From UBA6107 sp034430175 (lineage in GTDB: Bacteria; Chloroflexota; Anaerolineae; Anaerolineales; Anaerolineaceae): DNA of 64,000 bases. Every line of letters starts with the position of its first letter. The stretch's first letter is position 1. Both the position numbers and the translations under genes were made by a program. The notes under the pieces are model-generated. The model saw nothing but the letters and a program-made list of their open reading frames with translations, was not told where the DNA came from and searched no databases. Shown here piece by piece: positions 53,682 to 63,418 of this stretch. The stretch is taken from NCBI GenBank assembly GCA_034430175.1, contig DAOUFI010000003.1, positions 1 through 64,000 of the forward strand. The letters are read 5' to 3'.

Positions 53682-55376
53682 TTAGTGCTCGGTAAACAAG
53701 TCGTTTCGTGCCCAGAAATTCAGCATCGTTGTAATCGTTGGTGAGTTACGGGAAACGAACCACTTGATCCATTCCGAGGCAGACATATTATCGTAATCAA
53801 TGACAGAAGTCCAGAGAATTCTCTGTAATGAATAGGAATCCACTGGATTAATCTGAGAATCGGAAGATCCAATAATAATCGATGGAGAATCGTATTTTCC
53901 TACTGAAACAACAGATGATAATTTATCGAAATCCCTCAAGCACCACTCTACATCCTGGGAGCCATTTCCAATTAATGAGATATCAATCCGAGTCTCCAAT
54001 CCGTTCGTCATCAATCCAAGCGTTGACGCAGATTTTTGTACCAATCCACAGCCAACCGGTAGAGCGTCGCTACGCCAAAGTTCTGCTTCGGGTCTTAAAC
54101 CTAAACCGGCCGCTTTCCAACTTGTCCCGATGGTTACAAAAAGAAACAAGGCGCCAACTCCGATGATTAGCCCCTGACGGGATGAACCCATCGACCAACC
54201 GTATGAGAGCAATAAGGAAACAACTGCTAGGAAAATTAACGGCATCAAAATCTCAAGAACACTTCTCCCGGTCGCTGTTGAATCAACTGGAGGATTATTG
54301 ATGGTTGAAAGGAGATTTAAGAAACTGAAAATGATCAATACCGCTGTAATAACAGCCTGAATAATAGTAACGATCATCTCATTGGTTTTAAAACGCCGCA
54401 ATAGATCATCCAATCCTTTGACCGCCAACATGGTAAGTGGAACAATCGTCCAAACCCAATCCGTGACGTGTCGCGATGAATTTAACAAACAGAGCAACAA
54501 TAATATCCCCGCGCTGTAGCTGAGAAACTCTGTCAGTGCATCTTTGTTTTTCAGACCGATGATGATTCCCCAAATGGTCAACGGCAGCGTGAATAATTCG
54601 GTGATTGGTAAACTGATAAGCATCACTTTTAGGGAGACGCCCTCACCAGATGCCAGTCCGGAAAAATACTGGTAGAATCCCGCCCCGATACCATTTATGA
54701 CTGAGGGTCGGATAAAGAATACAGTTCCCAACAAAATGACCGTTGCGAAAGTTGAAATCGCCAGGGTTTTCCAATCAACGCTGTTTGCAGCTTTGTCTTT
54801 TCTCTCCCCGGCAGGAAGGCTGAAGAAGAAGATCGCCGTTATCAGAATGGCTGCGATCAAGATCGGCCATGAGCATACTCCACCCAAAATGACCAATCCA
54901 GCGGCTATACCCGCGAGGAGGGTCCTCCGATTTTTGAGCGCGCCAATGAAGACCAAAAAGCTTACCAGAGTGATCATCATCCCACTTGCGTTTCGTGAAA
55001 CCGCAATCAACCCAGGATCCAGAGCGAGGAAGAAAGCTAAAAGTACAGTACCCCTTCCTCCAAACCAATCTCTGAACAATAATGGGACGAAAACCACCAA
55101 CGAACCAAATGCAGCCGGCCAAAAACAAGCCCAAAACCCACTCGCGGAAAAGACAGTGAACAATATCGAAGTCAGAGCCATATAACTGGGTGAACCCTCA
55201 ATAATCGGAACTGTTCCCCTTACCAAACCAAGCGTTTGCATGGCTTGGGCTGCCTGGTCACTTCCCAGTGCCAATGATCCCAGCTTGATAAATCTTAGAC
55301 TGGCTGCCACGACAAAAGCCATCAGGAACCATAAGAATTCACGTTTTTGATTTCGCTCGTCCACAATCGACTCCAT
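53682..55376 (-). CDS. GT-C-like polytopic membrane protein (GT39/ArnT-like)
   Basis: The protein of 564 residues has about twelve predicted membrane helices and a C-terminal extracytoplasmic tail (about 440-560). The first external loop contains LGSDQAAQAMQTLGLVRG, which resembles the acidic first loop of GT-C glycosyltransferases that take sugars from polyprenyl phosphate, though the usual Asp-Glu is Asp-Gln here. Activity is therefore uncertain. It starts 10 bases after the DUF2298 gene and precedes cmk by 20 bases. A GTG four codons in has a better-placed GGAG site and may be the true start. Confidence 0.75.
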   Translation of the reverse strand: MESIVDERNQKREFLWFLMAFVVAASLRFIKLGSLALGSDQAAQAMQTLGLVRGTVPIIEGSPSYMALTSILFTVFSASGFWACFWPAAFGSLVVFVPLLFRDWFGGRGTVLLAFFLALDPGLIAVSRNASGMMITLVSFLVFIGALKNRRTLLAGIAAGLVILGGVCSWPILIAAILITAIFFFSLPAGERKDKAANSVDWKTLAISTFATVILLGTVFFIRPSVINGIGAGFYQYFSGLASGEGVSLKVMLISLPITELFTLPLTIWGIIIGLKNKDALTEFLSYSAGILLLLCLLNSSRHVTDWVWTIVPLTMLAVKGLDDLLRRFKTNEMIVTIIQAVITAVLIIFSFLNLLSTINNPPVDSTATGRSVLEILMPLIFLAVVSLLLSYGWSMGSSRQGLIIGVGALFLFVTIGTSWKAAGLGLRPEAELWRSDALPVGCGLVQKSASTLGLMTNGLETRIDISLIGNGSQDVEWCLRDFDKLSSVVSVGKYDSPSIIIGSSDSQINPVDSYSLQRILWTSVIDYDNMSASEWIKWFVSRNSPTITTMLNFWARNDLFTEH

Positions 55377-55386
55377 GGTACGCGTC

Positions 55387-58047
55387 TTATTTTAGCGCCG
55401 TGTCGGTCACTTGATAGATGATCACGCTGTTGTTTTGGTAAACAACATCCAGATTATTTTCAAATTTCGGTATGCTCACCTGATACGCGCTCTTTTCGTA
55501 TACACCAATGATCACGTATCGGATATTGTATTTCTCAAGGATTCCCTTGGCGTCATACCAGGAAGAAGTCTCATATAATAACTTGACGTCCTCCTCGCGT
55601 GAACCCATCTCAGACGTGCCACCCCGCCATTGCATTTCATGCCCCGGCCACATCAACACCGTCTGCTTGCCGGTCAATTCTGATCGCCGTCCAAATTCTG
55701 AGTAACTACCGCCAATAGCCTCGACGATCACTCCATCCGGAGCGGTTGAAAGCCATTCAATAGCAGCGACCTCATCTGGATAATACTGCTTCAGATAAGC
55801 ATTCCCGTCCAGAGTCCAGGTGGATACCTCTGCTTTGGTAAAACTCTGAATATCTATTTTGTTGCCAAGCATGAACACCGGGTAGCATAGAGAGCTGAGA
55901 AAAACGATGACCCAGACCGTGGAAAACACAATCTGACGCCATCCCTTTAGTTCTTTCCAAAGAATAACGGTTCCATAAGCCGCGGCAATCCCCCAGAACA
56001 TCCAGGTTTGGAAATAAAATTTAAAGATCGTGTTCATGCGGTTGCCGAACGTGTCACGCAGGTAAAAGAATTCCGGAAAACCTGAAAGACCAATTCCCAT
56101 CAAAACCAGGAAGAGAACAAAAGAATTTGCACTCAATGATCTTGAAGCGACATTATTTGAAGCGAGCTCGTTTTCTGGTTCAACCTGCTCGTGTTTACCT
56201 GCCACAGCAATCAAACCCCAGGTCAAGGTTAGCAGGATTGACAGTGTAATCCAGGTGCCGGCTGATGAATATTCGCCATTCAGACCAAATAACCTGCTGA
56301 ACGAGACTTTAAGGACCATCCATCCTTGATCGGAACCGTGGATTCCGGCTAACAAAGCAAATGCTTCATTCATCTTTTGTCCGAGTGCGGCTACTGTACT
56401 ATTGCTGGATGCCGCCCACTGTGAACTGGCATTCCCTGCAGCATAAATAATCGCACCGATCAAAGTGGACGCCAACCATAATCCACCGATAAGACAGAAT
56501 GTGAAGAACAGACCTTTGGGCCATTTTTGCCGATCAGTTGATTGCCGCCAAACATGAACCAACCAAAACAGAATCGGGATCATCAATGGCGCGAACATGA
56601 TCCAAAATTGCGCGCCCTTCGTCTGAAACTCCAGACTTGGCAGCAATCCACCCGCCTGGGATTTGAATCCAAGGAAGAAAGGTAAAAAGAGGATCACCCC
56701 GGTGATGCCGTAGGTCAAACAAGCGGCAAGAAAATCCCAAATCCGATTAACCGTCCAACCAATTTTCTTGACTTTCAAGAAAATCAAAACCAGGCAGAAA
56801 AGTCCGACATAGATCGGAAAATCCCAGGTATTAAAGAAAGCCATGCTGCCAAGAACTAAGGCGGTCAGCCAGAATTCCCAGGTTTTCAACCATTGGGAAG
56901 GTTTCCAAATTGGCCAGGAATTCTCAGAAGCAGCGATGAAGAGGTTCAGACAGATCGCCATAGCTAAAAGATCAAACGGCATGGCTAGTACATGCGGATG
57001 TAAATCGGAAAGCAGATAAGAGAAGAACGGGAATTCATCGATGATCTCTATGCCACCACCGGTAATGCTCAGGTCTCGGACCACACGCGATCCTCGCCAC
57101 CAAGCCAGGTATCGGGTCGGGGTCAATGATTCTACCCAGGCTACCAACCTTTGCCAAAAAGTACCAGCGGTCGGCGTCGTCATGATGCTTGGCGCTACAT
57201 CCAGATCGAGGATACCCAATCTCGTCCAAAACGTTGAAGTCAGAGAACCATCCGCGGCTCTGGTCCAAAAGACGCCTTTCTCATGTAAAAGCTCAAGCAA
57301 TCCTTCAAGATTGCTGACAATCAAGATAAAAATCGATCCTAGTATACCTGCCGCGCGTCCCAACGCTTTTTGCGCTTCAGAGAATGTTGTAGACCCAGTG
57401 TCTTCCTTGCCGCGTTTCCAAAAAGCAATCAGATCAGCCAGCAAACCATATGCCGCAATGGCCGTCAACGCGAACCAGGTTGCTGAAGTAAGGTTGTACC
57501 CCACCCCCGTAACCACACCGCTGATGCGGATCAGCATGGCGATAAGAACATAGCCAAAGTAATAATATGAAATCGCATATCCAGAAAGCCATGGGTCTTT
57601 TGGAGGGAAAGATGGGGAATTCAGAATTGCATTGATGAAAGCCTGTTCCATCGGTTTTTCTGTACCCGTGATCTCTGGATTGGTCGATCGAACCCAGGCC
57701 CAAAGAGTAAAGAAAATCAGGAATACCAATTCGGTACTCAGGATGGTCTTCCAGTTTTCTTTTACCCAATTCCAGATCTCAGCAGCTTTTCCTTTTCGCA
57801 GCGCCAGGAAGGAACCGCAAAGTACCATCCCGAGCGCTAAATAGATCCCTCCTATACTGTTTTGAATGATATGCAATTCGCACAGCAACCAAAATACATA
57901 CCCCCACAGTAACAACCCGAGCGGTTTGCTGAACGCGTACCCTTTACCGGGAAGTCGGGATAAAAAGCGATAAGCAATCGGGAAAGCCAACACCCCGATC
58001 ACCATAACCACAAAATACCAGTGAAAAGCACTTAATATATCAGTCAA
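55387..58047 (-). CDS. DUF2298-family polytopic membrane protein
   Basis: This 886-residue membrane protein of the DUF2298 (YYY) family is of unknown reaction. Landmarks are EKPMEQAFINAIL (130-142), FPPKDPWLSGYAISYYYFGY (147-166), the acidic/His motif DEFPFFSYLLSDLHPH (337-352) in an external loop, and RMNTIFKFYFQTWMFW later on. About 16 helices are followed by a soluble tail that contains VIIGVYEKSAY. It is a paralog of the C-terminal half of the neighbouring 1772-residue protein. GT-C-like membership has been suggested by topology; that is inference. The start codon is TTG with an AGGTG site. Confidence 0.88.
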   Translation of the reverse strand: MTDILSAFHWYFVVMVIGVLAFPIAYRFLSRLPGKGYAFSKPLGLLLWGYVFWLLCELHIIQNSIGGIYLALGMVLCGSFLALRKGKAAEIWNWVKENWKTILSTELVFLIFFTLWAWVRSTNPEITGTEKPMEQAFINAILNSPSFPPKDPWLSGYAISYYYFGYVLIAMLIRISGVVTGVGYNLTSATWFALTAIAAYGLLADLIAFWKRGKEDTGSTTFSEAQKALGRAAGILGSIFILIVSNLEGLLELLHEKGVFWTRAADGSLTSTFWTRLGILDLDVAPSIMTTPTAGTFWQRLVAWVESLTPTRYLAWWRGSRVVRDLSITGGGIEIIDEFPFFSYLLSDLHPHVLAMPFDLLAMAICLNLFIAASENSWPIWKPSQWLKTWEFWLTALVLGSMAFFNTWDFPIYVGLFCLVLIFLKVKKIGWTVNRIWDFLAACLTYGITGVILFLPFFLGFKSQAGGLLPSLEFQTKGAQFWIMFAPLMIPILFWLVHVWRQSTDRQKWPKGLFFTFCLIGGLWLASTLIGAIIYAAGNASSQWAASSNSTVAALGQKMNEAFALLAGIHGSDQGWMVLKVSFSRLFGLNGEYSSAGTWITLSILLTLTWGLIAVAGKHEQVEPENELASNNVASRSLSANSFVLFLVLMGIGLSGFPEFFYLRDTFGNRMNTIFKFYFQTWMFWGIAAAYGTVILWKELKGWRQIVFSTVWVIVFLSSLCYPVFMLGNKIDIQSFTKAEVSTWTLDGNAYLKQYYPDEVAAIEWLSTAPDGVIVEAIGGSYSEFGRRSELTGKQTVLMWPGHEMQWRGGTSEMGSREEDVKLLYETSSWYDAKGILEKYNIRYVIIGVYEKSAYQVSIPKFENNLDVVYQNNSVIIYQVTDTALK

Positions 58048-58058
58048 AGAGGCACCTG

Positions 58059-61000
58059 TTACTCTTGCGGGATCACTTTATAGATCACAGTATCGTTCAA
58101 CCTGAAAACCTCTTTCCAATACTTGCCATCATAGGTTTCAAACTTAATCAATCCATCTCCCGGGTAATAAGCCTTTTCAAGCTGCCCAACAATGATATAA
58201 CCGACATCATAAGTCTTCAGGAACCTCAAAGCCACATCGATATCGGTGGTGTTGTAAAAAAGAGCGATTCCATCGATACGGCTGTATATCTCGTTCGTTG
58301 AGAGATATCCTCTTTGTTGGCGTTGGTGCCAATTCCATCCCATCACTCCTGGCAACCCGGTGTAAATTGTGTACCGGTTACACCAGCGATATTCGACACA
58401 ATTCCCCTCGACGATCACCGGAGAGCCCTGGACGTTCGCTTGCATCCACTTGATGCCCGCATAATCCTGGCTTAAATCAAAAACCGTGTCCTGGTCATTG
58501 TAAAAACTGGTTTTCATGTACTCCATACCATCAAGGGTGTGAGGAGTCTGCTCACTCATCCGGTCGCGAATTTTATCGCGCGATGCGGTAATCGGGTAAA
58601 GCAGCACACTGAACACAAGAATGGCCAGAACAACCTGCCAGATGATGCTTGTCCGTTCCTTCCATTCGTTCATCACTGCAGGGATCAACCACACCAATGC
58701 CGCCGCGGAACTGATTGCCAACAATGTCCAGGCTTGATAGTAGAACTTAAACACTGTATTCATTCTACCCACGTCGCCATGTAGGTTGAACAATTCCACG
58801 AAGATCGTCAACACTAACGCGGTTCCGATCATGAACAGGATAAGACGTTTGATATCTGGTTGGTTGGGTCGCAAGATCAAGATCAATGCCCAGGCAGCCA
58901 ACGGGAACGCGACCCAGGCAATTTTCACTCCCAACACCGCGAACAGGATCAAAACAATCACCGCCAGAATGCCTACAATTTGCAGGAATGCGGAATATTT
59001 CTTCAAGCCATTCAACGCTGATACGGGAGTGGCTGCCATCCACTCGCGGGTTTCCCAGACAAACCAGGAAATTACGATAAAGAAGAAGAATCCCCAGTGA
59101 ACCAGGTAAGAAACGAAATCCGACTTCTCCCCTTCCCACTTATCAAGGCTACCGTAGGATTGTCCATACCATTTTGCGAATGGCTGGTAAAGGACAAGAA
59201 GTAGTACTACCAGGATGATCACACAGCTTAGCGAGTATAGGCTTTTTCTCAGCCAACTCTCTGCGTCAGGCAAGAACCAGGCTGGGATCTCTCCATGACG
59301 GACAACCGTATAAAAGATGGCAATAGCTGCCAGTGCCAGATAAACCGGCAAGTCCCAGGTGTTCGTCGGACGCAACGCGCCGATGATAACTGCTCCCAAA
59401 CCGAAGGTGAAAATGAATGAAGTAATCTTCTCCCCTTTGGCTTCTCCCCATTTCCATTTACCCAACAGAATTGACAGAGCCCAGGAGAGAGCGAAAATAG
59501 TAATCGGAAGAGAGATCATATGGGCATGAAGATCGGCATACGTGAAAGTAAAGAACGGGAATTCGGTGATCACGTCTCCGGGAATCGCCCGTGAAGGAGT
59601 CCAATACCATTCTCCGGTACCAATGGGGAGGTTTACGCCTTTTAAGAATTGCAGGAACCCATTGAATGACCAACTCCATCGCTGAAGGATGGTCGCGCCA
59701 TCTATATTGCCGCCTGGAGCCGCCAGTTTTTGCATTCCCTGCCAGATCATCCGTAGCGTACCAAGATTACCGATAATCAGGACGAAGAACGAAGCAAGTA
59801 TCCCACCCAGCCAGCTACGTTTCTGTAAAGATTTAACTTCATCCTCATCAACCTTCAGTCGAACATGAAGGATGTTCCAGCCCAAACTGAACGCTCCGAT
59901 TCCAGTCAGTCCGAACAGGGTAGGCAAAACGAGGTTGTAAGCTACCGCTGGTTCAATTCCCAGTAACTTAACAGGAACACCGACGATCACATAACCATAA
60001 TAGTAATAATTGATATAACCACCGGCAAACCACGGATCATAAGGCGGAAAGGTCGTGCTCTTAAGTACCGCCGTGAAATAGGAAAGGTCCATCGGCTTTT
60101 CGCCACCCTTCCAAGGATGCCAAAGATCCGGATTTCCGTATCGGATGCCCAGATCGATGAGGAAGAAGACTAAAAACACAAGCTCCACACCCAGGAAGTA
60201 TCGGATTTTTTCCTTGAACTCCTGTTTGATCTCATGTCTCTGCAGAACTACCAGCACAATGTTCCCAGCCAGCAAAACGCCTAAGACGATCAGGATGGTG
60301 GTCCGGGTAAAGGTCGCGCCATTGGAACTGGCCAACCAAGTAAACAAGGCTAAAAGCAGCAAACCTGCCAGCCGGCTTAGCGGATATCCTCGGTCAGGGA
60401 GTCCTTTCATCGCCCAACGAACAAACGGATAAACGATCCACCCCAGCAGCATGATCAGCAGATACCAGACTGCTGCAGCCACCCACTGGTTATTACTCAC
60501 TTTGGTAAAGAAATCAAAGATCTGAGACCAGGTACCGCCGCTCTGTTGAATTTTCGCGGCAGTGTCAGTGAGGAATAGATTACCGGCAAATTTATCTGAT
60601 TCCTTGAGGGATGGATGGACAACTTTGGTCAGATCCACCGCGCCCAGGATTGATGCCACACTTGCGGAATTGTATTCAGCGGTCTTTTGGAAGATCAACA
60701 CCTTTGGATGGTCGTAAACGGTGAATGCTTCTTCCGCGGATTGGTCATTGATTTCGAAACTTCCAATATTGGGATTCGAATCAAATGTCGCGACCAATTT
60801 AAAACCTAAATTACCTTCGAATGTACCCGGTTCGGCTACCTGGTAGCACCATAAAATGTCTTGGTCTGCAGGGCATCCGATCAGGTTGCGGTAATACTCA
60901 GTCGACAGGGGATATCGTTCAGTTACCCTGGTGATGGTTCCCCACTGCCGATTAGAGGTAATGATGATCGTATCCGCGGTATCCAGGATGGATTCAATGC

Positions 61001-63377
61001 GCTCCAACTTTGCGGTATTGTCATCCCAGTAGATCTCGAAATTTTTATTGTTACCGTAAAGGCCACTCTGGTTTCCCCAAACATCATAGTTGTGCATGCT
61101 CAATGGGATCGCGTCATCCCAAGAAGATTCGGTCGCGATAACGTCATTGTAGAATGCCAGAGCAGTCTCGCTTTCATCAGCGAGAGGTTGAACCTGGAAA
61201 ATTAAGAGATAACTATGCGTACTATCCAGGCGTATCTCATGATTGAGATAAATCACTTTTTGGTTTCCGCGAGGGTCTCCGGAAGGAGCAAAGGTATCAT
61301 TGATCTTTCCGCTGGCCAAAACAGTATTTGGATCGTTCGTATCCACCACATCTACAGTCAACGTTTTAACATCTGGATTTTGCAGGAGATCCACTACCCG
61401 GTTCAGTGTGATACTGTTCAAGACCCCATCAGTGACCGGCTGGAAGACATTCCTGAAATCATTTTCCGGGGTCAGTCGATATGCCGGGGCCGGCAAATAT
61501 TGTTTGGTAACCGATACACCATTGGAGTACTCCAGGTTAACATCACCCTGAAGTTGAATCAATCCATTTGGTTCGGCGATTTCAAGCATTAATTTATATT
61601 TCTTCCCCGCTTCCAGGTTGACGGGCTCTAGCATGGGAATGATCGCTTGCCCACCCCGCGAATCGTCCGCGCCAGTGAATTCAGCCTGAACAAAACCGCT
61701 GGCGATAAACTTTTCATCAGGATCATCCGCTTCGCTGATGACTGCGATGAGTGAAATGATCTCACCCTGGTAATTTTCCTGCAAAACATGTTCAACCCTG
61801 ATCTGTGTCAGGGGATCATTGGAAGTAGGTGAAAAGACATAGGTGTAGGGTTCAGCAAGGCTGATCTCGGCACTATTTCGATAACCAACAGGTTCGTTTA
61901 CTGTCTTCGTGGAAGAAGTGATGCTTAAATCGATCGCTGCCGGGATATTCTGATAGATCCACTCACTGGCGGCAACACGGGTAACCGGTCGAGTATAAAT
62001 GCGGGAGAAGGCATAAGCCCACGCCCCAGTGCCAATCACGACAATCACTGCCGCGCCCACAGCAAGAATTCGTTTCCAATTGAAGTGAATTAATTTGATC
62101 TTGGTCACCAAATTGGCGCCGTCTTCCCATAGTTTAAAAATTGCCCAGGAAGCAACAATTGCCAACATGGGGTAGATCTGGATCTGGTAACGCATCATAC
62201 TGTTCCACGTTAGAGACTGTGAGATGAACACAACTGCGATCCAGGACCAGATCAGAATGTGTTTCTGCCAATCACCTTTGATCACGCGCCAACCCATCCA
62301 CAGGAATCCAGCCCAGGAAAGAATTCCAAGCGGCAAGCCCAAACCCCACTTTACCATATTGGTAAACGCGAATGTGATTGGTCGGCGTACCCATTGCAGC
62401 GCATAGGGCACATCCACATCACCCGAACTCTGCCCGGACAATTCTTTTAACCCTGAAATCCACTGAGGATTGATTTTAAAGTTGAAAAAGCTGGGACCAG
62501 TGAATGCGTACGGCTGAAAAATCCGGAAAATCACGATCGCGATCAGACCAGCGACAACCAGGTTCCGCAGAAGAATGGGCCATTCGTTTTCTCTTTTGGT
62601 TTCATCCAGTTTCTTGAAGTAAATGAACGCAGCCAAGGGAAGAAGGAGCGCCAGAGGAGCAATGCTGACTTTGCATGCCATGGCAATTCCATAAGAGACG
62701 GCGAATGCGACATACAGGCCGATCGAATTCCAACCTTGTTTTAGCCAGTACCACTTATCAGCGTTGGATCGCTCCACTTCAAGCCGCTTTGGATCTGGCG
62801 TCGATAAACATATCGCGAAATACACAGTTAATACAGAGAAAAATGAAGCTGTGGTGTCAACCGTGAAGAAATGCGAAAGTTGAATCGCGAGAACTGCCAG
62901 AGAATAAAATAGCGCCGCCAGCAATCCCAGACGATGGTTCTTATACAGTCGTTTTCCGATCAAATAAATAAAAAGGATGGTGAGCATATCGAACACACCA
63001 GAGAGGACCCGCCCTACAATATGGATTTGTCCATAACCGGTTTGCCCGACAGCCTCACCTACATAACGCACCAGGAAAAGAGGAAAAGTTCCATAAACAT
63101 AGAAACTAAAGCCAACGTTATTGGGATTTAGAGTAGAAATACTGGTATTGAAATATTCTCCAACGCTTTCAACAGGTTGGAGCGCTGTTTCAACCATCGT
63201 CAAGAATCGCTCATCGGGATGAAGATGGTATACATCATCCCAACTTTCCCCGGTAAAACGAAAATATGCTCCAATGAACAGGATGCCAATAATTAAAATA
63301 TCCCATACCCATGGAGCGACAGGCAACTTGAATTTTTTCTTGGTAACGATGCTGGAATTATTAATTCTTTGATCCAT
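58059..63377 (-). CDS. GT39-like glycosyltransferase fused to DUF2298 domain
   Basis: The giant membrane protein has about 1772 residues (numbering here counts from a TTG two codons upstream). Residues 1-465 form a GT39/PMT-like GT-C module with LHPDERFLTMVETAL (Asp57-Glu58) in the first loop. Residues about 480-900 form exported beta-sandwich-like domains that end in FTVYDHPKVLIFQK, a common GT39 C-terminus. From about 965 on comes a complete DUF2298 protein: GGEKPMDLSYFTAVL, FPPYDPWFAGGYINYYYYGY, TEFPFFTFTYADLHAH and RMNTVFKFYYQAW. The start at 63377 has an AAGGA site. Fusion of the two modules suggests they act in one pathway. Confidence 0.87.
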   Translation of the reverse strand: MDQRINNSSIVTKKKFKLPVAPWVWDILIIGILFIGAYFRFTGESWDDVYHLHPDERFLTMVETALQPVESVGEYFNTSISTLNPNNVGFSFYVYGTFPLFLVRYVGEAVGQTGYGQIHIVGRVLSGVFDMLTILFIYLIGKRLYKNHRLGLLAALFYSLAVLAIQLSHFFTVDTTASFFSVLTVYFAICLSTPDPKRLEVERSNADKWYWLKQGWNSIGLYVAFAVSYGIAMACKVSIAPLALLLPLAAFIYFKKLDETKRENEWPILLRNLVVAGLIAIVIFRIFQPYAFTGPSFFNFKINPQWISGLKELSGQSSGDVDVPYALQWVRRPITFAFTNMVKWGLGLPLGILSWAGFLWMGWRVIKGDWQKHILIWSWIAVVFISQSLTWNSMMRYQIQIYPMLAIVASWAIFKLWEDGANLVTKIKLIHFNWKRILAVGAAVIVVIGTGAWAYAFSRIYTRPVTRVAASEWIYQNIPAAIDLSITSSTKTVNEPVGYRNSAEISLAEPYTYVFSPTSNDPLTQIRVEHVLQENYQGEIISLIAVISEADDPDEKFIASGFVQAEFTGADDSRGGQAIIPMLEPVNLEAGKKYKLMLEIAEPNGLIQLQGDVNLEYSNGVSVTKQYLPAPAYRLTPENDFRNVFQPVTDGVLNSITLNRVVDLLQNPDVKTLTVDVVDTNDPNTVLASGKINDTFAPSGDPRGNQKVIYLNHEIRLDSTHSYLLIFQVQPLADESETALAFYNDVIATESSWDDAIPLSMHNYDVWGNQSGLYGNNKNFEIYWDDNTAKLERIESILDTADTIIITSNRQWGTITRVTERYPLSTEYYRNLIGCPADQDILWCYQVAEPGTFEGNLGFKLVATFDSNPNIGSFEINDQSAEEAFTVYDHPKVLIFQKTAEYNSASVASILGAVDLTKVVHPSLKESDKFAGNLFLTDTAAKIQQSGGTWSQIFDFFTKVSNNQWVAAAVWYLLIMLLGWIVYPFVRWAMKGLPDRGYPLSRLAGLLLLALFTWLASSNGATFTRTTILIVLGVLLAGNIVLVVLQRHEIKQEFKEKIRYFLGVELVFLVFFLIDLGIRYGNPDLWHPWKGGEKPMDLSYFTAVLKSTTFPPYDPWFAGGYINYYYYGYVIVGVPVKLLGIEPAVAYNLVLPTLFGLTGIGAFSLGWNILHVRLKVDEDEVKSLQKRSWLGGILASFFVLIIGNLGTLRMIWQGMQKLAAPGGNIDGATILQRWSWSFNGFLQFLKGVNLPIGTGEWYWTPSRAIPGDVITEFPFFTFTYADLHAHMISLPITIFALSWALSILLGKWKWGEAKGEKITSFIFTFGLGAVIIGALRPTNTWDLPVYLALAAIAIFYTVVRHGEIPAWFLPDAESWLRKSLYSLSCVIILVVLLLVLYQPFAKWYGQSYGSLDKWEGEKSDFVSYLVHWGFFFFIVISWFVWETREWMAATPVSALNGLKKYSAFLQIVGILAVIVLILFAVLGVKIAWVAFPLAAWALILILRPNQPDIKRLILFMIGTALVLTIFVELFNLHGDVGRMNTVFKFYYQAWTLLAISSAAALVWLIPAVMNEWKERTSIIWQVVLAILVFSVLLYPITASRDKIRDRMSEQTPHTLDGMEYMKTSFYNDQDTVFDLSQDYAGIKWMQANVQGSPVIVEGNCVEYRWCNRYTIYTGLPGVMGWNWHQRQQRGYLSTNEIYSRIDGIALFYNTTDIDVALRFLKTYDVGYIIVGQLEKAYYPGDGLIKFETYDGKYWKEVFRLNDTVIYKVIPQE

Positions 63378-63418
63378 GTTCAATTCCTTCTTCTTGGATT
63401 TAAAGAAGAACGATGTAT

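Noticed and set aside
57041..57553. 170-codon open frame on the plus strand inside the DUF2298 gene
   Set aside because: Shadow of a hydrophobic protein gene; the product is low-complexity Pro/Ser/Arg.
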